From Methylococcaceae bacterium (GTDB lineage: Bacteria > Pseudomonadota > Gammaproteobacteria > Methylococcales > Methylomonadaceae): a stretch of 5,325 nt of DNA. The stretch's first letter is position 1. Every line of letters begins with the position of its first letter. The notes under the pieces are model-generated. The model ran no database searches and was not told the DNA's origin. It saw only the letters and a list, made by a program, of their open reading frames with translations. This document shows, one piece after another, positions 1 through 5,325 of the stretch. The position numbers and the translations under genes are program-made. The stretch is taken from positions 1-5,325 of the forward strand of contig PMDM01000287.1 of the NCBI GenBank assembly GCA_003155565.1, written 5' to 3'.

Positions 1-1
1 T

Positions 2-293
2 GTCTACGTCAGCCCCATGAAAAGGACTATCGCAACCGCACAACCTTTGTGCGAGGCTATAGGTTTACCTATGCGGATCAGTGATGGGCTTCGTGAAATC
101 GCTTACGGCGCATGGGAAGGCCGGGAACAGGAAGACGTAAAACTTCACTATGAACAAGATTATATCCGCTGGCTGACAGAACCCGCCTGGAATCCACCGA
201 CCGGCGGCGAAACAGCCGGTAGCCAGCCGCGCGCTTCCTATCATCACCGAAATCGAATCCAGATATTTAAGAGTGGCAACGTGTTGGTGGTAT
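2..293 (+). pseudogene. Histidine phosphatase family gene, remnant lacking both ends
   Basis: This is the middle of a histidine phosphatase superfamily (phosphoglycerate mutase-like) gene. The reading frame is open from base 2, so the gene starts upstream of the window, and the N-terminal RHG motif is not seen. Visible family marks are VSPMKRTIATA (from base 8), the LREIAYGAWEG block that normally carries the catalytic acid, and PPTGGETA (from base 194). The frame then breaks. An apparent extra base near 218 moves the good match (VASRALPIITEIESRY) to another frame over 219-266, and about two extra bases near 264-267 restore the first frame for KSGNVLVVC. In intact relatives VVC or VVS is followed at once by the second catalytic histidine; here homology stops exactly there and unrelated coding sequence follows. 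Family members dephosphorylate small phospho-metabolites, but this copy should be inactive. The family call is fairly sure; the substrate is unknown. Confidence 0.72.
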
Positions 294-752
294 GCCTCCT
301 GGGGAGATGTACCTGTGTTCGGCCTAACTGTAACAGGGCAAAAATTTAATCCGGACATAGTCATCCCCGAACTTCCAGGTAGCCTCACATTTAGCAGCCA
401 TCTTCAAGGTAAACTTGATCCCAAAGCGTTATAAATCACTGCCAATATTGACAAACTGACCGGCCAATTGCGCAACCAACCATTGAATGCAAATGGCAAA
501 CTGGCTATGAATGGCGATCAACTCACAGTTGATGCGCTGCGGGTTGCATCAAGTGCAAACAAAAGCGCAGTTGATGGGTTGCTCGGACAGAGTAGTGGCG
601 CCCTCGTCATTTCTATCGAAATGCCAACTTTAAGCACGTTATGGCCAACCTTGGGTGGCAATCTAAAAGGAAATCCAACTACAGGGTGGCTGGAAGAATC
701 CGACAGTAAAATTCGAAGCAAAGGCAAAGGTCTGCAATTTGCCGGACACAGG
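294..752 (+). pseudogene. TamB/AsmA-like translocation module gene, internal fragment
   Basis: This is an internal piece, about 150 codons, of a gene resembling TamB (DUF490 family). TamB is a large periplasm-spanning inner-membrane protein, usually over 1000 residues, that works with TamA in outer-membrane biogenesis and lipid transport. The main frame shows GQKFNPDIVIPELPGSL (from base 336), then IDKLTGQLRNQPLNANGKL and a run through MPTLSTLWPTLGGNLKG ending near 671, the repetitive beta-rich style of these proteins. A TAA at 432-434 interrupts the frame, which continues unchanged on both sides. Over 673-722 the match moves to another frame (QLQGGWKNPTVKFEAK), then returns for GKGLQFAGH ending at 749. 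There is no start and no C-terminal domain. It begins within a few bases of the end of the phosphatase remnant. The TamB call is by recalled resemblance; another AsmA-like protein is possible. Confidence 0.6.
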
Positions 753-962
753 TCGGGAAACCATTGGCTTTGTGGGTAATCTGTACGCTACCGTACCGAC
801 CTTGTTAGGTTTTACGCGTATTGTTGCAACCGAACCATAGGGAAAAATAATCTCGCTCTCGAAGTTATGTCGCTGCTTGCTCTGCGATCTGGGGACTTGC
901 AAACGATAGCTACCGACAAGGAACATAGGGCTGACTCATCGAAAGAAAAAGCTGCGAGGTGA
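745..962 (+). pseudogene. Unidentified coding-like remnants in two frames
   Basis: I do not recognise this stretch. From 745 one frame reads through ETIGFVGNLYATVPTLLGF and on to IVATEP, ending at TAG 838-840. Just after it another frame is open from about 840, reads NNLALEVMSLLALRSGDL and then a charged tail ending in SSKEKAAR, and stops at TGA 960-962. The composition (hydrophobic then charged, few rare residues) looks coding, and the shift in frame suggests either two scraps or one gene end broken by an indel near 838. An ATG at 867 could open a 31-residue product, but no Shine-Dalgarno sequence precedes it. This sits between the TamB remnant and the intact HdeD-type gene, so it most likely belongs to the same decayed segment. 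It may equally be non-coding. Confidence 0.3.
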
Positions 963-997
963 TATTCCAGTCCTTCCTGTTAGATTGCAATACCCAC

Positions 998-1004
998 GAA
1001 AGGT
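998..1004 (+). promoter_or_regulatory. Ribosome binding site of the HdeD-type gene
   Basis: GAAAGGT lies 7 bases before the ATG at 1012. It decides the start: an in-frame TTG at 985 would add nine residues but has no comparable site and would place this motif inside the coding region. No convincing sigma-70 promoter was seen between 840 and 997. Confidence 0.7.
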
Positions 1005-1011
1005 AAATACT

Positions 1012-1593
1012 ATGAATGGCACAGACACTATCGCCACTGAACTGGCACACATGCAACACAAAATGCTGGTGTATTTGCAAGTACACTGGCGATTATTTTT
1101 AATCGAAGGTATTATTTTCATAATGCTTGGCGTTGCCGCTGTCGTCATACCGCAGTTTTTTTCCGTAGTCATCGTCATATTCTTGGGCTGGATTATTGTA
1201 TTGGCAGGTGCAATTCAGGTCAGCCGAGCCATATTTCTCCGCGATATGCCCGGTTTTGGTTTGTGGCTGGGTTTGGGTATTTTGCAAGTTGTTGTGGGCT
1301 ATCTTCTCATTGCTGACCCTATTGCTGGGGTATTTACCCTTACGATGATTATGGCCTTATTTTTTGCCTTTGAAGGGATCACCAAAATGTATTGGGCATA
1401 CAAACTGCGCCCGTTACCACATTGGGATTATGCTTTTTTTAGCGGCGTAACAGCATTGGTTTTTGCAGTCATCATCCTGATGTTCTGGTCTGAAACGGCG
1501 CATTGGCTGTTAGGGTTGCTTGTGGGCATTAATATGATTGTTATGGGATGGTCGATGGTGAAAATGAGCCTACGCCATAAAGTCATCGACTGA
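1012..1593 (+). CDS. HdeD family acid-resistance-type membrane protein
   Basis: This is a 193-residue inner-membrane protein of the HdeD/DUF308 family. HdeD of E. coli lies in the acid-fitness island and helps acid resistance at high cell density; the molecular mechanism is not settled, and most homologues are annotated only by family. A short polar N-terminus (about 1-26) is followed by six hydrophobic segments near residues 28-47, 51-71, 82-100, 104-124, 140-159 and 165-183, and a basic tail (KMSLRHKVID). Family-typical features are the LFLIEGIIFIMLGVAAVVIP first helix, the GLGILQVVVGYLLIADP segment and the FEGITKM stretch after helix 4. Length fits the family (about 190). The ATG has a good ribosome binding site. 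The gene is intact, unlike everything to its left, and converges on the exporter operon, so it seems to be its own transcription unit. A role in acid or envelope stress is inferred from the family only. Confidence 0.85.
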   Translation: MNGTDTIATELAHMQHKMLVYLQVHWRLFLIEGIIFIMLGVAAVVIPQFFSVVIVIFLGWIIVLAGAIQVSRAIFLRDMPGFGLWLGLGILQVVVGYLLIADPIAGVFTLTMIMALFFAFEGITKMYWAYKLRPLPHWDYAFFSGVTALVFAVIILMFWSETAHWLLGLLVGINMIVMGWSMVKMSLRHKVID

Positions 1594-1605
1594 TAGTTGC
1601 CTATG

Positions 1606-1669
1606 GCTGCTTTTTATTTTTGCATGGGTTGTAGTGATATTACATGTTTACTAGCTGGTAAAAAGCAGC
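1606..1669. repeat. 11-bp inverted repeat downstream of the HdeD-type gene
   Basis: GCTGCTTTTTA at 1606-1616 is the exact reverse complement of TAAAAAGCAGC at 1659-1669, with a 42-base spacer. Five of the eleven pairs are G/C at the outer end; the inner part is an A/T run. The right arm can also fold alone (AGCTG 1653-1657 with CAGCT 1666-1670, 8-base loop). It begins 12 bases after the stop codon, so it may shape the mRNA 3' end. The large loop and absence of a T-run after the closed stem make it a poor terminator by itself. Chance is not excluded. Confidence 0.45.
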
Positions 1670-1708
1670 TTAGGCCAGTGGATACTGATAATGACCTTCA
1701 GGTTATGG

Positions 1709-1736
1709 GCAATAATGCGAAGCATTGCTTTTTTTT
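1709..1736 (+). terminator. Likely intrinsic terminator of the HdeD-type gene
   Basis: The hairpin AATGC-GAA-GCATT (1714-1726) can be extended by GC 1709-1710 with GC 1727-1728 across a three-base bulge, and is followed at once by eight T residues (1729-1736). The apex is GCGAAGC, a notably stable mini-hairpin sequence. The stem is short, so strength may be moderate. It lies 115 bases after the stop codon, with no other + strand gene between. The T-run is on the + strand only, so it does not serve the opposing operon; no clear terminator for that operon was found between 1737 and 1822. Confidence 0.6.
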
Positions 1737-1822
1737 GTCGTCAGTTAGACAGATAAATGATGCCCATTCGGTTCGATTCCTAACATCACAAAATTGCACC
1801 GAGAGACTCAATAAAGCCGTAA

Positions 1823-3046
1823 CTATTGATACCGAAGCGCTTCGATAGGCTTCAGGTTGGCGGCTTTGCGAGCGGGGTAGAAGCCGAAGAATACGCCGAC
1901 TGCGGCGGCTACCCCGAAGGAAAGGAATACGGAACTTAACGTGACGACGACCAGTGTGTCATTGTATTGGCTGAAGAAATAAGCGCAAGCGACACCTAGC
2001 ACCGCACCAATGAAGCTTCCGGCCAACGAAATCATTACGGCCTCAAAAAGAAATTGCAGCAAAATATCGCGTGTTCTTGCACCTATCGCCATACGGATGC
2101 CTATTTCTCGGATTCTTTCGGTGACCGAAACCAACATAATATTCATGATGCCAATGCCGCCAACTAAGAGCGATACTGAAGCAATGGCACCGAGCATTGT
2201 TGACATGGCTTCCGTGGTGCTGGCAGCGGCTTGTGCCACGGCTGCAAGGTTGCGGACGGAAAAATCATTTTCTTGTCCGATATGGATTCGATGCCTTATC
2301 TTGAGCAATTCGGTCATGCCCTGTTCGGCTTTCGCCATGACTTCGGCTGATTTGGCTTTGACCATAATTGAGCGAACCATACCAGGGAATTGATTGCCGA
2401 ACAGTTGGCGTTGGGCTGTCGTAATAGGAACAAACACAGTGTCGTCTTGGTCTCTGCCATCCAGGCTTTGGCCCTTCGCTGCCAGGATGCCCAACACTAA
2501 GAAAGGGCTGTTTTTTACCCTGACCATTTTACCGACAGGATTTTCATCGCCGAACAGATTACGAACCACGGTTTGACCCATTAGCAGCACCCGAGTAGCC
2601 GAGCGTACATCGCTGTCTTTGAAAGCTTCCCCTGAAACGACCGGCCATTCCCGGACATCGAAAAAAGCGGGCGTGGTGCCTAAAACTTGGGTGCTCCAGT
2701 TGTTCGAAGCGTAAATCAGTTGGGCGTTATTGGGTAGGTTTGGGGCAACTGAGGCGATTTCAGTCAATTCGCCGATGGCTTGTGCATCGTCCAAAGTCAA
2801 TGTAGGCACCGTGCCAGAGCCTTGCCGTAGCCCGCCCGCCGACGTTGAGCCCGACAGTACGATGAAAAGATTGCTGCCCATAGAAGCAATGGATTCGTTC
2901 ACCATTAATTGTGCGCCTTGGCCTATTGCTAACATCATGATTACCGAACCAACCCCGAATACCATCCCCAACATCGTTAACAAGGTACGCATCCGATTGG
3001 CGCGCATCGCCGCCCAGCCTTCCCCCAATAATGCACCGATAATCAT
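1823..3046 (-). CDS. MacB-type ABC transporter permease
   Basis: This is a 407-residue inner-membrane permease of the MacB/FtsX type VII ABC family. Such proteins do not move substrate through the inner membrane; they relay ATP-driven motion to the periplasmic adaptor and the TolC channel. Helix 1 lies near 23-44, then a large periplasmic MacB_PCD domain (about 45-280), then three helices near 283-307, 334-358 and 369-390. Family signatures are clear: SLLVGGIGIMNIMLVSVTER at 292-311, followed by IREIGIRMAIGA, and the C-terminal YPARKAANLKPIEALRYQ. There is no ATPase domain; it is encoded by the gene just upstream, whose TGA overlaps this ATG (ATGA, 3043-3046). A weak CAGG precedes the ATG, so translational coupling probably matters. 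Length matches stand-alone MacB-type permeases (about 400). It is the last gene of the operon. The substrate could be a macrolide, peptide, siderophore or lipid-linked compound; the sequence does not say. Confidence 0.93.
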   Translation of the reverse strand: MIIGALLGEGWAAMRANRMRTLLTMLGMVFGVGSVIMMLAIGQGAQLMVNESIASMGSNLFIVLSGSTSAGGLRQGSGTVPTLTLDDAQAIGELTEIASVAPNLPNNAQLIYASNNWSTQVLGTTPAFFDVREWPVVSGEAFKDSDVRSATRVLLMGQTVVRNLFGDENPVGKMVRVKNSPFLVLGILAAKGQSLDGRDQDDTVFVPITTAQRQLFGNQFPGMVRSIMVKAKSAEVMAKAEQGMTELLKIRHRIHIGQENDFSVRNLAAVAQAAASTTEAMSTMLGAIASVSLLVGGIGIMNIMLVSVTERIREIGIRMAIGARTRDILLQFLFEAVMISLAGSFIGAVLGVACAYFFSQYNDTLVVVTLSSVFLSFGVAAAVGVFFGFYPARKAANLKPIEALRYQ

Positions 3047-3723
3047 GAAGCCTGGTCGCTCGCGATTTGCCCATCGACCACCCGGATCAACCGTTTAGCG
3101 TGGGCGGCAATATCGTCTTCGTGGGTGACCAGGATGATCGTGATATTTTGGTCTTCATTCAAGTCCTGAAAGATCTTCATGATTTCATCTCCTGTTTGCG
3201 TATCGAGGTTGCCAGTTGGCTCATCCGCCAAGATGAGTTTAGGGTCAGTGACCAATGCCCTGGCGATAGCCACACGTTGCTGTTGTCCACCCGATAACTG
3301 ATTCGGCCTACGATCACCGAATTGAGCCAAGCCAACACGAGTTAGCATTACAGTGGCTTTTTCACGACGTTCGACCTTGCTTTTGCCAGAATAAAGTAAG
3401 GGCAAAGCAATATTGTCCAAAATCGAACTCCTCGGCAATAGATTGAAACCTTGAAAAACGAACCCGATCAAGCGGTTTCGCAACAAAGCCAATTCGTCCG
3501 AGCTTAAAGCGGCGGTGTCCCTGCCTTCCAGATAATAATGACCGGCTGTTGCGGTATCCAGACAGCCGAGTATGTTCATCAGCGTCGATTTTCCAGAACC
3601 AGAATGTCCCATAATCGCGACGTACTCGCCGCTTTCGATGTTAAAACTAACATCCTTAAGCACAGGTACATTTTCCAGATAATTTTTATAAAGCCCAGTA
3701 ACACAAAGCAAAGGATCTGCCAT
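3043..3723 (-). CDS. MacB/LolD-type ABC transporter ATP-binding protein
   Basis: This is a 226-residue cytoplasmic ATPase that should power the adjoining permease as a dimer. All nucleotide-binding parts are present: Walker [10 protein letters not shown] at 39-47, Q-loop glutamine in [10 protein letters not shown] near 91, signature LSGGQ at 143-147, Walker B LILADEP at 163-169 with catalytic Glu168, D-loop GNLD at 171-174, and switch His201 in VTHE. The pattern FQGFNLLP with ADEPTGNLD is typical of the MacB/LolD/FtsE group. The ATG at 3723 is chosen over an in-frame TTG one codon earlier because AAGG lies 7 bases before it and because its first base is the last base of the upstream stop (TGATG). 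Its own TGA overlaps the permease ATG by four bases. In E. coli MacB this domain is fused to the permease; here it is separate, as in Bacillus YknY or in LolD. Confidence 0.95.
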   Translation of the reverse strand: MADPLLCVTGLYKNYLENVPVLKDVSFNIESGEYVAIMGHSGSGKSTLMNILGCLDTATAGHYYLEGRDTAALSSDELALLRNRLIGFVFQGFNLLPRSSILDNIALPLLYSGKSKVERREKATVMLTRVGLAQFGDRRPNQLSGGQQQRVAIARALVTDPKLILADEPTGNLDTQTGDEIMKIFQDLNEDQNITIILVTHEDDIAAHAKRLIRVVDGQIASDQAS

Positions 3724-4868
3724 CAAAATGCCTTGACCCGGAAGTTTGCTTGACCCGGCTTCTTGTCTTCGGATTTATGTTCGCTCTGGTCTTCGAGAAT
3801 CACCGAATCGCCTTCATTTAAATCCCCACCGATTAACTCCGCATACTTGCCATCGGCGATACCAATCTGCACAGCCACCGGCACGGCCTTATTGTTATTC
3901 AGACGGTAAACATTCTTACCGGGCTTGGTGTTACTGCCTTCATCTGGACGGAACTTGAGTGCCGCCAGAGGCAGTTTTAAGCTGTCGTTTCTTTCCTCAA
4001 TGACGATGCTGACGAAGGCCGTCATCCCTGGCAACAGAATTTCTTCGGGATTATTGACATCAATCACCACATCATAGGTGACCACATTCTGCAATACCTT
4101 GGAATCTAGCCTGATTCGGTGAACCTTGCCCTGGAAAATTCGATCTGGATAGGCATCCACGGTGAAATTCACTGTTTGTCCAATCCGAACACCGCCGACA
4201 TCGGCTTCGGCGACCGAGGTATCAATCTGCATACGTTGCAAATCCTGGGCGATAGTAAATAGGGTGGGTGTTTGAAAGCTGGCTGCAACGGTTTGCCCTA
4301 TATCGACATTACGCAACACCACTACCCCAGAAACCGGGGATTTGATGATGGTATAAGCATGATTGGTTTTATCGCGCTTGAGCTGACCCATTGCCGAAGC
4401 CACTTGTGATTGGGCAGCTTCCAGTGCCTGGATTGATTGATCGAGTTCCAATCGGGCAATATAGTCTTGGGCATACAGCTCTTTAGACCTTCTTTTGTTC
4501 GCTTGGGCAAGTTTGAGCGAGGCCTGGGCATTAGCAAGGTTCGCTTGACTTTGTTCGAGTTGGGCATTAATCAATGAGGGATCGATTTCCGCAAGCACTT
4601 GGCCTTTTTGTACCCGGTCGTTAAAATCTGCATTGAGCTTATTGACTACACCTGAAATTTGCGTACCCACATTGACAAGAACCACCGGATTTAGCGTGCC
4701 ATTAGCAGAAATCGATTTGATGATGTTGCCCTTGACTATTTTTTCAGTCCGGTAGTTGGGAATTTCTTCTGATACCCGCCAAGGACTGAACCAATAAATG
4801 CCCGTTAGAACGCCGATCAGACAGAGGAAGGCCACTAACTTATGTTGGATAACCCAAAAACGTATCAT
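3723..4868 (-). CDS. MacA-type periplasmic adaptor (HlyD/RND membrane fusion family)
   Basis: This is a 381-residue membrane fusion protein that should bridge the MacB-type permease and the TolC-like channel. Residues 9-28 form one N-terminal hydrophobic segment with basic residues before it. No lipobox cysteine context is evident, so it is probably a membrane anchor, as in MacA. The two halves of the lipoyl-like domain are near 60-98 (QISGVVNKLNADFNDRVQKG) and 172-207 (IIKSPVSGVVVLRNVDIGQT). They flank an alpha-hairpin (about 98-170) rich in Ala, Gln and Leu with heptad character. A beta-barrel follows (about 213-290; EADVGGVRIGQTVNFTVDAY and LLPGMTAFVSI), then a membrane-proximal domain to about 360 and a charged tail (residues 361-373, many Glu, Asp and Lys). 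The ATG is preceded by AAGG, which overlaps the stop of the channel gene. The family is certain; the exact drug or peptide cargo is not known. Confidence 0.94.
   Translation of the reverse strand: MIRFWVIQHKLVAFLCLIGVLTGIYWFSPWRVSEEIPNYRTEKIVKGNIIKSISANGTLNPVVLVNVGTQISGVVNKLNADFNDRVQKGQVLAEIDPSLINAQLEQSQANLANAQASLKLAQANKRRSKELYAQDYIARLELDQSIQALEAAQSQVASAMGQLKRDKTNHAYTIIKSPVSGVVVLRNVDIGQTVAASFQTPTLFTIAQDLQRMQIDTSVAEADVGGVRIGQTVNFTVDAYPDRIFQGKVHRIRLDSKVLQNVVTYDVVIDVNNPEEILLPGMTAFVSIVIEERNDSLKLPLAALKFRPDEGSNTKPGKNVYRLNNNKAVPVAVQIGIADGKYAELIGGDLNEGDSVILEDQSEHKSEDKKPGQANFRVKAF
3731..3734 (-). promoter_or_regulatory. Shine-Dalgarno of the ATPase gene, inside the adaptor gene
   Basis: AAGG on the - strand lies 7 bases before the ATG at 3723, within the last codons of the adaptor gene. 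Together with the TGATG stop/start overlap it supports the ATG rather than the preceding TTG as the start of the ATPase. Confidence 0.6.
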
Positions 4869-4874
4869 TAGTTG

Positions 4875-5325
4875 TTACCTTGCAGGGATAGAGGAAAAAT
4901 CCAAACGCCCCAAAGCCTGGGCTAATTGGGCTTTTTGGGTCAACCAGGCATATTGGGTCTGGATCAATTGCAGTCTGGCATTGGCGTGACTGGATTGTGC
5001 ATTCAAAAGATCGATAATAGTACCTGCCCCCGCTTTGTATCGCCCAAGAGCCACCCGTTCGGATTGCTTAGCGCTCGCCAGCAGATCTTCACTGCTAAGG
5101 AAGCTCTCACGGGCAGTATTTAAAAGCTGATAGGCTCGCCAGACATCCAGGCTCACTGATTGGTCAAGCTGATCCAAATTAGCACGCTGCACTTCGAGTT
5201 TTTCTTTCGCGCTTCGGATTTGGTAAGTCGTATTGAAGCCGGTAAACAAAGGCACACTGACCTGCATACCCACCGACCAGCTTTGAGTATCGCTCGGTAA
5301 ACTGGTGTGGTTGTAGCCATAATTT
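4875..5325 (-). CDS. TolC family outer-membrane efflux protein, C-terminal part (5' end beyond window)
   Basis: The last 149 residues of a TolC/OEP-family outer-membrane channel are present; the frame is open to the window edge at 5325, so the start and N-terminal half are missing. A GTG at 5273 is internal and should not be taken as the start. The visible part begins with a polar segment rich in Tyr, Asn and Ser. It then gives WSVGMQVSVPLFTGF, a beta strand typical of the second repeat, and a long amphipathic helix pair rich in Ala, Gln and Leu. The stretch LDVWRAYQLLNTARESFLSS, then YKAGAGTIIDLLNAQSSHAN, is the conserved OEP block near the end of the second repeat. TolC trimers form the outer-membrane and periplasmic tunnel. 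The stop codon is 6 bases before the adaptor ATG, so this is an upstream gene of the same operon and its dedicated exit duct. Confidence 0.92.
   Translation of the reverse strand, partial: NYGYNHTSLPSDTQSWSVGMQVSVPLFTGFNTTYQIRSAKEKLEVQRANLDQLDQSVSLDVWRAYQLLNTARESFLSSEDLLASAKQSERVALGRYKAGAGTIIDLLNAQSSHANARLQLIQTQYAWLTQKAQLAQALGRLDFSSIPAR
4878..4881 (-). promoter_or_regulatory. Shine-Dalgarno of the adaptor gene, overlapping the end of the channel gene
   Basis: AAGG on the - strand lies 9 bases before the adaptor ATG at 4868 and forms part of the last sense codons of the TolC-type gene, immediately before its TAA. The 6-base intergenic gap leaves no room for a separate promoter there, which supports one transcript. 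Confidence 0.55.

Noticed and set aside
936..1287. Open frames on the - strand over the start of the HdeD-type gene.
   Set aside because: They are antisense to a clear six-helix membrane protein and have no recognisable motif.
1768..1782. CGGTTCGATTCC resembles the T-arm of a tRNA, raising the idea of a tRNA remnant or attachment site.
   Set aside because: Only four of five T-stem pairs form, no anticodon arm, D-arm or acceptor stem can be drawn around it, and no integrase or direct repeat is nearby.
1833..1844. Perfect 12-bp palindrome CGAAGCGCTTCG near the end of the permease gene.
   Set aside because: It falls inside codons for the conserved C-terminal EALR motif of the permease and has no T-run on either side, so coding constraint explains it better than an operator or terminator.
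1597..1848. Open frame of 83 codons just after the HdeD-type gene.
   Set aside because: It runs through the inverted repeat, the terminator with its T8 tail and into the end of the opposing permease gene; there is no ribosome binding site and the residues look random.
2010..2393. Long + strand open frame opposite the permease gene.
   Set aside because: It lies wholly antisense to the well-supported permease, has no family-like residues and no good ribosome binding site; it is a mirror of codon bias.
2730..3098. Another + strand open frame antisense to the permease and the end of the ATPase.
   Set aside because: Its composition is that of reversed codons of the real genes and it crosses the ATGA junction; no independent evidence of coding.
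1..5325. CRISPR arrays, insertion sequences, rRNA genes, riboswitches, toxin-antitoxin pairs or phage genes.
   Set aside because: Reading both strands showed no spaced direct repeats, transposase motifs, terminal inverted repeats around the remnants, or structured RNA signatures that would support any of these.

Overview
The window looks like chromosomal DNA of a Gram-negative bacterium. It carries a tripartite inner-membrane/periplasm/outer-membrane exporter, an HdeD-type membrane protein and a TamB remnant. The protein sequences look gammaproteobacterial to me, possibly a Methylococcales-type methanotroph. That placement rests on recall of protein style, not on a search, and is tentative.

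Left end (1 to about 962, + strand): a stretch of broken genes. It opens inside a histidine phosphatase (phosphoglycerate-mutase-like) gene that carries two small indels and is cut just before its second catalytic histidine. Within a few bases it continues as an internal piece of a TamB/AsmA-like translocation-module gene, itself interrupted by a stop codon and frameshifts. After that come two short, unidentified coding-like stretches in different frames. Nothing here can make a normal protein; it reads as a deletion or rearrangement scar.

Middle (1012-1593, + strand): an intact six-helix HdeD-family membrane protein with a clear ribosome binding site. It is followed by a convergent intergenic region (1594-1822) with an 11-bp inverted repeat and a likely intrinsic terminator at 1709-1736.

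Right part (1823-5325, - strand, read right to left): a tightly packed export operon. In transcription order it holds a TolC-family outer-membrane channel (only the C-terminal 149 residues are in the window), a MacA-type periplasmic adaptor, a MacB/LolD-type ABC ATPase and a MacB-type permease. The junctions are a 6-base gap, a TGATG overlap and an ATGA overlap, so translational coupling is likely. Together they should form one MacAB-TolC-like machine in which the ATPase and permease are separate polypeptides, unlike E. coli MacB where they are fused. The substrate (macrolide, peptide, lipopeptide or siderophore) cannot be read from the sequence. The operon promoter lies outside the window. 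I see no evidence of a wholly new system; the most unusual part is the mosaic of gene remnants at the left end.
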